Origin: an uncultured Clostridium sp.
GTDB lineage: Bacteria; Bacillota; Clostridia; TANB77; CAG-508
DNA: 5,907 nucleotides
Reading direction: 5' to 3'
Assembly (NCBI GenBank): GCA_900556345.1
Contig: USOM01000065.1
Location: 1-5,907, forward strand
The notes under the pieces are model-generated. The model saw nothing but the letters and a program-made list of their open reading frames with translations, ran no database searches and was not told where the DNA came from. A program made the translations under genes and the position numbers. Positions 1 to 5,249 of the stretch are shown here, in pieces (position 1 is the stretch's first letter; the number at the start of each line of letters is the position of its first letter).

Positions 1-6
1 ATATAT

Positions 7-35
7 ACTTTATCATAAATTTTGATAAATTGCAA
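7..35 (-). promoter_or_regulatory. Candidate sigma-A promoter at window edge
   Basis: On the minus strand a -35 element TTGCAA (30-35) is followed after exactly 17 bases by TAAAGT (7-12), preceded by TG in the extended -10 position. Transcription would start at about the first base of the window and read out of it, so it would serve a minus-strand gene that cannot be seen here. The region is very AT-rich, so a chance match is possible. Nothing else is visible in bases 1-60. Confidence 0.35.
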
Positions 36-60
36 TAAGTTGATTGGTAAATTTTGTAAT

Positions 61-113
61 TAATTTTAACAACAAAATCCCATCAAGACAATATATGCCT
101 TGATGGGATTTTG
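61..113 (-). terminator. Intrinsic terminator after the hypothetical gene
   Basis: A perfect 15-bp inverted repeat pairs 73-87 with 99-113 around an 11-base loop, with a GC core (CCCATCAAG / CTTGATGGG). It starts 10 bases after the stop codon of the 162-residue gene. On the minus strand the stem ends in ATTTTG and is followed by TTGTT, an interrupted U-tract. The plus strand also reads T-rich out of the stem, so it could work in both directions. The stem itself is beyond doubt; termination is inferred. Confidence 0.85.
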
Positions 114-122
114 ATTTTAGAC

Positions 123-611
123 TTATCCAGCAAGATATCCCTCAAAATTGTAAAGGGTTTTTTTGCCGTTTGAGTCTGTTTTCTGGAGGCAAGCACCACA
201 TGCTGAGAAAACCACGTCAATGATTGTAGGCTCTTCCTCTTTTGCCAGTAATGTTCCTGTCTGGTCATAGATTGAAGCAAAACGTTCATCTTCATCAATG
301 ACTTTGAAATAGGTATCCCCAGCAACAAATTCGACTCTAACATTTTCTCCTTTTGTCACTTCAAGACATTTGCAACAAAGGAGAAGATTGTACCAGTCAA
401 CTCTGTTACCATCTGTACACTGTGCAAATCGTCCACCGCCAAGTTTTAGTATTGCTACTGACTGATACTTCTTTTTAGTTTCAGTCTGCAGTGTGTCTCT
501 CTCACAATCAATATTGCTTGAAAACTCACTAATAATAACTTCATTGTCATCAGTTATTGTGATGGATCTCTTGTAATGCTTCTCATTTGCTGAAAATTCA
601 TTGCTATACAT
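123..611 (-). CDS. Hypothetical cysteine-containing protein, 162 aa
   Basis: I do not recognise this protein. The ATG start is supported by GGAGG (619-623) seven bases upstream, a candidate promoter (663-691) and a hairpin terminator 10 bases after the stop, so it looks like a complete single-gene unit. It has no signal peptide or membrane helix. It holds seven cysteines: C36, C65, a CCxC cluster at 79-82 and a CxxC pair at 138-141, which could bind metal or be redox active; this is inference. A run of alternating hydrophobic and charged residues at about 91-135 suggests a beta-rich fold. A hand count over 181-360 gives about 41% G+C, against 30% for a 60-base stretch of rplJ (1441-1500), which hints at a different history from the ribosomal genes. 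It sits where rpoB would usually follow rplL. Confidence 0.75.
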   Translation of the reverse strand: MYSNEFSANEKHYKRSITITDDNEVIISEFSSNIDCERDTLQTETKKKYQSVAILKLGGGRFAQCTDGNRVDWYNLLLCCKCLEVTKGENVRVEFVAGDTYFKVIDEDERFASIYDQTGTLLAKEEEPTIIDVVFSACGACLQKTDSNGKKTLYNFEGYLAG

Positions 612-662
612 ATGTTTTCCTCCATTTTTTCTGAAAAAAATATTTATTAGTAACTATTATCT

Positions 663-691
663 ATTTTACCACATTATGTAACTTTTGGCAA
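663..691 (-). promoter_or_regulatory. Sigma-A promoter of the hypothetical gene
   Basis: The minus strand carries TTGCCA (686-691), a 17-base spacer and TAAAAT (663-668), with TG one base upstream of the -10, giving an extended -10. The expected start at about 656 leaves a leader of roughly 45 bases before the ATG at 611. It lies only about 10 bases beyond the T-tract of the rplL terminator, so the 162-residue gene appears to be transcribed independently of the ribosomal protein operon. Confidence 0.65.
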
Positions 692-700
692 CCCATATTT

Positions 701-757
701 AAAAAAAAAGCCATATATAGGCTAATTTACATCTTCATACCCTATACATAGCTTTTT
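701..757 (-). terminator. Intrinsic terminator closing the rplL operon
   Basis: The 17-base arms 741-757 and 705-721 enclose a 19-base loop. On the plus strand the pairing has two C-A mismatches, but on the minus strand these become G-U wobbles, so the RNA hairpin is fully paired only in the minus orientation. It is followed by an unbroken T9 on the minus strand (701-709, partly in the stem). The hairpin begins 10 bases after the rplL stop codon. The strand-specific wobbles and T-tract make a minus-strand terminator the clear reading. Confidence 0.88.
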
Positions 758-767
758 ACATTATAAA

Positions 768-1133
768 TTATTGTAATTCAACAGTAGCTCCAACTTCTGT
801 AAATTTAGCTTTTAAATCTTCAGCTTCGTCTTTGCTAACGTTTTCTTTAACTGTTTTAGGAGCTCCATCAACTAATTCTTTAGCTTCTTTTAATCCTAAA
901 CCTGTAGCATCTCTAACTACTTTGATAACTTTTATTTTTTGATCTCCTGCTGATGCTAAAACAACATTGAATGATGTTTTTTCTTCAGCTGCTGCAGCTC
1001 CTGCTGCTCCTGCTGCTGGTGCAGCTGCTGCTACTGCAGATACTCCAAATTCTTCTTCTATAGCTTTAACTAATTCTGATAGTTCAACAACTGTCATTTT
1101 TTTGATTTCTTCAATCATTTCTTCTTTATTCAT
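768..1133 (-). CDS. rplL: 50S ribosomal protein L7/L12
   Basis: L7/L12 forms dimers on L10 in the ribosomal stalk and recruits and stimulates the translational GTPases (IF2, EF-Tu, EF-G, RF3). The 121-residue product has the usual length and layout. Residues 1-32 form the dimerisation domain that binds L10. An Ala/Gly/Pro hinge follows at 33-49, then the globular C-terminal domain at 53-121 with the conserved stretch KIKVIKVVRDATGLGLKEAK (66-85) that contacts the GTPases. The ATG is preceded by GGAGGA (complement at 1141-1146). The gene lies 141 bases downstream of rplJ, its usual partner, and is the last gene of the operon because a strong terminator follows. Its level is expected to follow the L10 leader upstream of rplJ. 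The alanine-rich hinge gives a meaningless open frame on the other strand. Confidence 0.98.
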   Translation of the reverse strand: MNKEEMIEEIKKMTVVELSELVKAIEEEFGVSAVAAAAPAAGAAGAAAAEEKTSFNVVLASAGDQKIKVIKVVRDATGLGLKEAKELVDGAPKTVKENVSKDEAEDLKAKFTEVGATVELQ

Positions 1134-1189
1134 TATAAAATCCTCCTATTTTTTTATTTTAAATTTAATTTCAATTTTATTTAATTTTT

Positions 1190-1213
1190 ATATAATCAAT
1201 CTATTGATTATAT
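1190..1213. repeat. AT-rich inverted repeat in the rplJ-rplL gap
   Basis: Eleven-base arms (1190-1200 and 1203-1213) form a perfect palindrome around a 2-base centre. The RNA could fold into a weak AT stem. No U-tract follows on the minus strand, so it does not look like a terminator. It could be an mRNA processing site or simply chance in very AT-rich sequence. The rest of the 141-base gap (1134-1274) shows only the rplL ribosome binding site. Confidence 0.5.
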
Positions 1214-1274
1214 TTTAACTAATAGCTTTTTTATATTAAAGCATATTAATTTTATTCGAATAACTTAAGTAAAA

Positions 1275-1775
1275 TTAAGCTTCTTCTTTTTGAACTCTAA
1301 CTTGGTCAAGAGCAATTGCAAGTTTTGAAATATTTGCAAGCAATCCTCCAGCAAGCATAGATAGCAATTCTTCTCTTGATGGTAATTTTGCTAAAGTAAT
1401 TATTTCTTCAGCTGTCATAACTTTACCTTCAACAACTCCACCTTTTATTTTGTAGAAATCGTTCTTCTTAGAGAAGTTGTATATTGCTTTTGTTGGTTCT
1501 AAATAATCACCATTTGTCATTATAACTGCTGTTGGTCCTTCTAAAGCTTCATCTAAACCTTCTAAACCACATTCAGCTAATGCTCTTTTTGTGATGTTAT
1601 TTTTTATAACTTTATATTCTGCACCAATGTTTCTTATTTCTGTTCTTAAATTTGTAACATCAGCAACGTTAATTCCTCTGTAATCTGCTAAAAGTACTAA
1701 TTTAGCTTCTTTCATTTGTTCTGCTAATTTTGATACTTCTTCTTTCTTTAGGTTGATATTTTTTTCACTTGCCAT
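1275..1775 (-). CDS. rplJ: 50S ribosomal protein L10
   Basis: L10 anchors the stalk: it binds 23S rRNA next to L11 and carries L7/L12 dimers on its C-terminal helix. The 166-residue product has the family length. The N-terminal rRNA-binding domain spans about 1-125 and includes VLLADYRGINVADVTNLR (27-44), YKVIKNNITKRAL (54-66) and GPTAV (near 80). The motif LPSREELLSMLAGGL (131-145) leads into the C-terminal helix. The ATG at 1775 is preceded by AGGAGGTG (complement at 1786-1793). Upstream lies an L10 leader with an attenuator hairpin, which marks the gene as autoregulated: in Bacillus subtilis the L10-L12 complex is known to bind this leader class and promote termination. rplL follows after 141 bases. 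Confidence 0.98.
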   Translation of the reverse strand: MASEKNINLKKEEVSKLAEQMKEAKLVLLADYRGINVADVTNLRTEIRNIGAEYKVIKNNITKRALAECGLEGLDEALEGPTAVIMTNGDYLEPTKAIYNFSKKNDFYKIKGGVVEGKVMTAEEIITLAKLPSREELLSMLAGGLLANISKLAIALDQVRVQKEEA

Positions 1776-1812
1776 TTGTTTTTTTCACCTCCTGAAATTT
1801 TTTAGTTTTATA

Positions 1813-1866
1813 TTTAATTATAAAAACTCGTTATCTGCCTACAATTCGAGACATATAACGAGTTTT
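1813..1866 (-). terminator. Attenuator hairpin in the rplJ leader
   Basis: A perfect 12-bp stem pairs 1823-1834 with 1855-1866 around a 20-base loop, with the GC-containing core CTCGTTAT / ATAACGAG. On the minus strand TTTTTATAATT follows the stem, giving a short U-tract. It sits between the L10-binding element and the rplJ ribosome binding site, the expected place for the terminator of an attenuation system. The loop contains a second GTAGG copy that can compete for the L10-leader stem. Confidence 0.78.
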
Positions 1867-1918
1867 ATTTCTCTATATATGCCTCGGTAGGGCTTATTTT
1901 TTGCCTACTGTCTTTGGC
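1822..1918 (-). promoter_or_regulatory. L10 ribosomal protein leader (cis-regulatory RNA)
   Basis: The minus strand between rplA and rplJ carries the conserved halves of the L10 leader: GCCAAAGACAGTAGGC (1903-1918) and GCCCTACCGAGGC (1881-1893). GTAGG pairs with CCTAC and the outer GCC pairs with GGC, leaving an asymmetric internal loop (AAAGACA opposite CGA), the kink-like site bound by L10 in this family. The attenuator hairpin follows. The expected role is feedback: free L10-L12 binds, the terminator forms and rplJ-rplL expression drops. Recognition rests on the recalled family consensus and the pairing seen here. Confidence 0.85.
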
Positions 1919-1923
1919 TATTT

Positions 1924-1952
1924 ATTATATTTATTATTCTACTGAAATTCCA
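1924..1952 (-). promoter_or_regulatory. Possible internal promoter for rplJ-rplL
   Basis: A perfect -10 TATAAT (1924-1929, minus strand) lies so that transcription would start at about 1917, exactly at the first base-paired segment of the L10 leader. The -35 at 17-base spacing is poor (TGGAAT, 1947-1952) and lies inside the 3' end of rplA. The match of predicted start and leader edge supports it; the weak -35 and AT-rich setting argue for caution. Read-through from rplA is the alternative. Confidence 0.4.
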
Positions 1953-2605
1953 GGTCCCATTGTTGTTGTAACTGAAATACTCTTTATGTATTGTCCTTTA
2001 GCTGCTGCTGGTTTTGCTTTTATTATAGCATCCATAATTGTTTGGTAGTTTTCTTGTAATTTTTGAGCTCCAAATGAAACTTTTCCGAATCCTAAGTGAA
2101 TAATGTTAGTTTTGTCTAATCTATATTCAACTTTACCAGATTTGATATCTGCTATTGCTTTTGTTACATCCATTGTAACTGTTCCTGATTTTGGATTTGG
2201 CATTAATCCTTTTGGTCCTAATACTTTACCAAGTCTACCTACAACACCCATCATATCTGGTGTTGCAACAACTACATCATAATCAAACCAGTTATCATTT
2301 TGTATTTTTGGTATTAATTCTTCAGCTCCAACATAGTCTGCTCCTGCTTTTGTAGCTTCGTCAGCTTTTGGTCCTTTAGCAAATACTAATACTTTTTGAG
2401 TTTTACCTGTACCATTTGGAAGTACAACTGTTCCTCTAACTTGTTGATCAGCATGTTTAGAATCTACTCCTAATCTTACATGTAATTCAACTGTTTCGTC
2501 AAATTTTGCTTTTGGCATTTTTTCGATAATTTCTAGTGCTTCATTAATTGAATATTTTTTGTTAGCTTCAATTAATTTGCTACTTTCTTCATATCTTTTA
2601 CTCAT
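1934..2605 (-). CDS. rplA: 50S ribosomal protein L1
   Basis: L1 forms the mobile L1 stalk of the large subunit, which helps release deacylated tRNA from the E site; in many bacteria it also represses translation of its own mRNA. The 223-residue product is a few residues shorter than common L1 proteins because the N-terminus lacks the usual lysine-rich start. Domain I is formed by both ends of the chain, with KFDETVELHVRLGVD at 34-48, and domain II is inserted at about 68-160. The signature LGKVLGPKGLMPNPKSGTV (125-143) is intact, as is the MGPG motif near the C-terminus. The ATG at 2605 follows AAGGAGGA (complement at 2613-2620). The gene lies 149 bases after rplK; the L10 leader starts 15 bases past its stop. 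Confidence 0.98.
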   Translation of the reverse strand: MSKRYEESSKLIEANKKYSINEALEIIEKMPKAKFDETVELHVRLGVDSKHADQQVRGTVVLPNGTGKTQKVLVFAKGPKADEATKAGADYVGAEELIPKIQNDNWFDYDVVVATPDMMGVVGRLGKVLGPKGLMPNPKSGTVTMDVTKAIADIKSGKVEYRLDKTNIIHLGFGKVSFGAQKLQENYQTIMDAIIKAKPAAAKGQYIKSISVTTTMGPGISVE

Positions 2606-2631
2606 TTTAAAAATCCTCCTTTGGTTTTATC

Positions 2632-2677
2632 GAGCTTTTGCTCTCCCAATATATTTATATAAATTTTAAATTTATAT
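2632..2677. repeat. Inverted repeats in the rplK-rplA gap
   Basis: The 149-base gap (2606-2754) is almost pure A+T. It contains a palindrome with 10-base arms around one base (2657-2666 and 2668-2677) and a small GAGC / GCTC hairpin (2632-2643) with a 4-base loop, about 12 bases upstream of the rplA ribosome binding site. Neither is followed by a U-tract on the minus strand. A role in setting rplA translation or mRNA decay is possible but not shown. I see no convincing promoter here. Confidence 0.4.
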
Positions 2678-2754
2678 CATAATTAATTATATGTATTATA
2701 TTATTGACTTTTACTTTATAATTTTCATTATAAATATTTTTCCATAATATAATA

Positions 2755-3183
2755 TTAGTCAACTACAACAACACCCATTGAACGTGCTGTTCCAGCAACC
2801 ATACTCATAGCTGCTTCTATTGTAGAAGCATTTAAGTCAGGCATTTTTTGTTCTGCAATTGCTCTTACTTGTTCTTTAGTAATTTTAGCAACCTTGTCTT
2901 TATTTGGTTTTCCAGAACCTTTTTGAATACCTAATGTTTTTTTAATTAATACAGCTACAGGTGGTACCTTTGTTATAAAGTCGAAAGATTTATCTTTGTA
3001 AACTGAAATAACAACTGGTATTATTAATCCTGCTTGATTAGCTGTTCTATCATTGAATTCTTTAACGAATTGCATAATATTAACACCACTTGATCCTAAT
3101 GCTGGTCCTACTGGTGGAGCTGGTGTTGCCTTTCCTGCTTCTATTTGTAATTTAATTTGTTTAACTACTTCCTTTTCTGCCAT
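2755..3183 (-). CDS. rplK: 50S ribosomal protein L11
   Basis: L11 binds the GTPase-associated region of 23S rRNA (helices 43-44) at the stalk base, where thiostrepton acts and where RelA senses stalled ribosomes. The 142-residue product has the standard length. The N-terminal domain includes KATPAPPVGPALG (18-30) with the proline pair at the thiostrepton site, then SSGVNIMQFVKEFN (31-44). The C-terminal rRNA-binding domain includes the GSGKPNKDKV motif and ends in GTARSMGVVVVD. Many relatives have Q at position 31, where this protein has S. The ATG follows AAGGAGGTG (complement at 3191-3199). It lies 19 bases after nusG and is followed by rplA, the conserved order. Confidence 0.98.
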   Translation of the reverse strand: MAEKEVVKQIKLQIEAGKATPAPPVGPALGSSGVNIMQFVKEFNDRTANQAGLIIPVVISVYKDKSFDFITKVPPVAVLIKKTLGIQKGSGKPNKDKVAKITKEQVRAIAEQKMPDLNASTIEAAMSMVAGTARSMGVVVVD

Positions 3184-3202
3184 TATAATGGCACCTCCTT
3201 AA

Positions 3203-3739
3203 TTAATCTAGTTTTTGAACTTGTGAAAATTCTAGTTCTACTGGTGTTTCTCTACCAAACATAGATACTAAAACTATTACTTTGTTCTTATCTTTTTTAA
3301 TTTCTTTTACTATTCCTGTATATCCATCTAATGGACCTCCAAGAATTTTAACATTATCATCTATATTATAGTCTACATTTATTGGAACATTATCAAATCC
3401 CATTTTTCTAATTTCTTCATCAGATAATGGTATTGGATCTGTACCTGAACCAACAAATCCTGTAACACCTCTTGTGTTTCTTACTATATACCAAGATTCC
3501 TCTGTTACAATCATTTTTATTAAAACATAACCTGGAAATACTTTTTTTAGATTTGTTTTTTTCTGTCCTTCTTTTATTTCTATTTGTTCTTCCATTGGAA
3601 CTATTATATCAAAAAAGAAGTCCTCTAACTCTCTATTTTTAACAGTTTTTTCTAAGTCTGTTTTTACTTTGTTTTCATAGCCTGAATAAGTATGTACAAC
3701 ATACCATCTTGGAACCATATCATAATCTTTTTGAGACAT
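3203..3739 (-). CDS. nusG: Transcription elongation/antitermination factor NusG
   Basis: NusG binds RNA polymerase across the clamp, affects pausing and processivity, and in many bacteria links polymerase to the leading ribosome or to Rho. The 178-residue product has the two standard domains without an insertion. The NGN domain (about 9-115) carries RWYVVHTYSGYENKV (11-25), FPGYVLIKM (68-76) and NTRGVTGFVG (88-97). The C-terminal KOW domain (about 125-178) has VKILGGPLDGYTGIVKEI and ends with the conserved V-E-L-E-F-S pattern. The ATG at 3739 follows GGGAGG, 19 bases after the secE stop. M8 is a possible alternative start, but the ribosome binding site favours M1. The secE-nusG-rplK order is the widely conserved one. 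Confidence 0.98.
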   Translation of the reverse strand: MSQKDYDMVPRWYVVHTYSGYENKVKTDLEKTVKNRELEDFFFDIIVPMEEQIEIKEGQKKTNLKKVFPGYVLIKMIVTEESWYIVRNTRGVTGFVGSGTDPIPLSDEEIRKMGFDNVPINVDYNIDDNVKILGGPLDGYTGIVKEIKKDKNKVIVLVSMFGRETPVELEFSQVQKLD

Positions 3740-3758
3740 TTGTCTGGCCTCCCTTATT

Positions 3759-4175
3759 TTATTCGTTTGATTCAGTATTGTTTTCTTGATTTTCTGTTGA
3801 TGAATTAACTTCTATATTTTCAAGATTTTCCTCAGAATTGCTTTCTGAATTTTCTTCACTGTTATTTGTATTTTCATCAGTATTTTCTGATGTTTCATTT
3901 TGTTCTTCTGAAGTATTGTTTTCTGAATCGTTTGTTGTTTGGAATGATGATTGTACCTTTTCTTGCATTTTTGTTATTCCATATTTGTTTAAGTTATCAA
4001 AACAGAAATCACAAATAAATACTATTAACGCAATAATAAAAACAAATGCTATTACTGCTGCTGTATTATTTGCAAGTTCTTTTGGTGTTGGCCAAACAAC
4101 TTTTTTAAGCTCTGCTTTCATTTCTTTAAAATAGCTACTTTTTTGCTTTGTTTCTTTTTTTTCTTTTTTAGCCAT
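3759..4175 (-). CDS. secE: Preprotein translocase subunit SecE with long acidic tail
   Basis: SecE clamps SecY in the SecYEG channel that exports proteins across the cytoplasmic membrane. The family core is clear: a basic N-terminus, the amphipathic helix YFKEMKAELKKVVWPTPKEL (15-34) with the conserved WPT, and one membrane helix at about 39-59. Single-helix SecE proteins are usually 60-75 residues, so this 138-residue chain is nearly twice the normal size. Residues 82-138 hold 17 Asn, 17 Glu, 10 Ser, 6 Thr and no Lys or Arg. With the known topology (N-terminus in, C-terminus out) this tail would lie outside the membrane. The ATG follows TAAGGAGGA (complement at 4182-4190), 26 bases after rpmG. 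No frameshift explains the extension: the frame stays open to a TAA 19 bases before nusG. Confidence 0.96.
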   Translation of the reverse strand: MAKKEKKETKQKSSYFKEMKAELKKVVWPTPKELANNTAAVIAFVFIIALIVFICDFCFDNLNKYGITKMQEKVQSSFQTTNDSENNTSEEQNETSENTDENTNNSEENSESNSEENLENIEVNSSTENQENNTESNE

Positions 4176-4201
4176 TTTATATCCTCCTTAAAATAGCTTA
4201 A

Positions 4202-4366
4202 TTATTTTGTTTCTTTATGTGTTGTACGTTTTTTGCAGAATTTACAGTATTTAACTAATTCTAGTCTGTCTGTATTGTTTCTTTTATTTTTTGAAGTCAT
4301 GTAATTTCTATTTTTGCATTCTGTGCATTCTAGTATAATATTTTCTCTTGGTCCTTTTGCTGCCAT
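4202..4366 (-). CDS. rpmG: 50S ribosomal protein L33, zinc-binding form
   Basis: L33 is a small large-subunit protein near the E site. The 54-residue product starts MAAKGPRENIILECTECK and keeps the pattern N-Y-M-T-S-K-N-K-R-N-N-T-D-R-L-E-L-x-K-Y-C. Two CxxC pairs (C14/C17 and C41/C44) make it the zinc-binding type; many Bacillota also carry a cysteine-free paralogue for zinc shortage, not visible here. The ATG is preceded by CGGAGGTG (complement at 4373-4380), and the stop is TAA at 4202-4204. It is the first gene after the strong promoter at 4446-4474 and is followed by secE after 26 bases, the common rpmG-secE-nusG order. Confidence 0.96.
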   Translation of the reverse strand: MAAKGPRENIILECTECKNRNYMTSKNKRNNTDRLELVKYCKFCKKRTTHKETK

Positions 4367-4445
4367 TTTATACACCTCCGAATTAATTTACCTTTTTTTA
4401 TTTAAACGATGTGAACATACGTGTCTAAGTTACATATGCCTAAAT

Positions 4446-4474
4446 ATTTTATCACTTTAGGTACAATATGTCAA
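4446..4474 (-). promoter_or_regulatory. Strong sigma-A promoter of rpmG-secE-nusG-rplKA operon
   Basis: The minus strand has a perfect -35 TTGACA (4469-4474), a 17-base spacer and TAAAAT (4446-4451), one base from the consensus -10. The predicted start at about 4439 gives a leader of some 70 bases before rpmG. It is the best promoter in the window and fits a highly expressed ribosomal operon. The rest of the gap up to 4572 is AT-rich, with a short direct repeat (TTATATAGT twice) and no clear terminator for the gene upstream. Confidence 0.85.
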
Positions 4475-4572
4475 CCATTTTTAACATTTATCTGTAATTT
4501 TTTTAATTTTTTTACTATATAATTTAACTATATAAAATTCTACTTTTATTTCCTTATATAAAGTTATATGTG

Positions 4573-5142
4573 TTACTTTCTTTTTTTCTTTTGAACCGAA
4601 TATCCAAATTTTCCAATTTTTTTACCTTGAGTATAATATCCACCATTTGAGTATGATATTAGGTCACATTTACTTATATCAAATGCTCCTTTTTCGTCTA
4701 TATATTTCTCATCTGCATTTATTGCTAAAACATCTGCTATAAACATATTATGACTTCCAAGTTCTTTTATTTCTTTTACTTTACATTCAATAGAAACAGG
4801 ACTTTCTTTTATCATTGGACATTTTACAAAATTTGCTTTTTCTTTGTGAAGATTCATTTCTTTAAATTTATCAAATTTTCTTCCTGTTCTACATCCACAC
4901 CAATCTGTAGCTCTTGCAAGTTCCTTATTTGTAAGATTAATTACAAACTCGCCTTGTTCTTTTATTAAATTATATGAATATCTTTCAGGTCGAACTGATA
5001 TATATACCATTGCTGGATTTGTATTTAATATTCCTGTCCATGCAACTGTTATTATATTAGATTTTTCCATATCCCCACAAGATACCATAACAGCTGGTAT
5101 TGGATAAATAAATGTTCCTGGTTTCCACATTGTTTTTGACAT
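4573..5142 (-). CDS. Flavin reductase / flavoredoxin-like FMN-binding protein
   Basis: The 189-residue product matches the flavin reductase-like FMN-binding split-barrel family, which includes NAD(P)H:flavin reductases and the electron carrier flavoredoxin of anaerobes. Typical features are the N-terminal PIPAVMVSCGD (14-24), the flavin-binding stretch NIITVAWTGILNTNPAMVYI (29-48), SVRPERYSYNLI (49-60), GEFVINL (64-70) and a short conserved element around T79-D80-W81-C82-G83-C84. The C-terminus is lysine-rich. The physiological partner cannot be told from sequence; flavoredoxin-like electron transfer is more likely than an oxygenase component because no oxygenase gene is nearby. The ATG at 5142 follows AAGGAGT (complement at 5152-5158). 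The gene lies between the 5S rRNA gene and the rpmG promoter, functionally unrelated to both. Confidence 0.88.
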   Translation of the reverse strand: MSKTMWKPGTFIYPIPAVMVSCGDMEKSNIITVAWTGILNTNPAMVYISVRPERYSYNLIKEQGEFVINLTNKELARATDWCGCRTGRKFDKFKEMNLHKEKANFVKCPMIKESPVSIECKVKEIKELGSHNMFIADVLAINADEKYIDEKGAFDISKCDLISYSNGGYYTQGKKIGKFGYSVQKKKRK

Positions 5143-5162
5143 ATAATTTTACTCCTTAATAC

Positions 5163-5195
5163 AAAAAAAGCACAAATCAAATGAATTAAATTTGC
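5163..5195 (-). terminator. Probable terminator between 5S rRNA and flavin reductase
   Basis: On the minus strand an imperfect hairpin (5170-5195) pairs GCAAA-type and TTTGTGC-type arms with one bulged G, one T-T mismatch and one wobble, around a loop of about five bases. A T7 run (5163-5169) follows directly. It could end the rRNA transcript or, lying about five bases upstream of the flavin reductase ribosome binding site, act as a gate for that gene. The stem is mostly A-T, so strength is uncertain. A separate T8 run (5242-5249) immediately after 5S may also serve as a stop signal. Confidence 0.45.
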
Positions 5196-5249
5196 AATTT
5201 ATGTTCAAAAATTAAATCTGATTTCTACTTTTTTATAAAATAAAAAAAA

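Noticed and set aside
83..343. Minus-strand open frame of 86 codons
   Set aside because: It overlaps the 162-residue gene in another frame, runs through the terminator hairpin and has no ribosome binding site.
967..1218. Plus-strand open frame of 83 codons
   Set aside because: It is antisense to the alanine-rich hinge of rplL and runs into the AT-rich gap, giving a meaningless Ile/Phe-rich end.
1263..1278. Short inverted repeat CTTAA...TTAAG at the rplJ stop codon
   Set aside because: Only five bases per arm, all but one A-T, and no T-tract; not distinguishable from chance.
2695..2700. TATAAT on the minus strand in the rplK-rplA gap
   Set aside because: No acceptable -35 lies 16-18 bases upstream, and such hexamers are expected by chance in nearly pure A+T sequence.
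3838..4134. Plus-strand open frame of 98 codons
   Set aside because: It is antisense to secE; its Ser/Phe-rich make-up mirrors the Asn/Glu-rich SecE tail, and there is no ribosome binding site.
4750..4968. Plus-strand open frame of 72 codons
   Set aside because: It is antisense to the flavin reductase gene, very Phe/Tyr-rich, and has no start signals.
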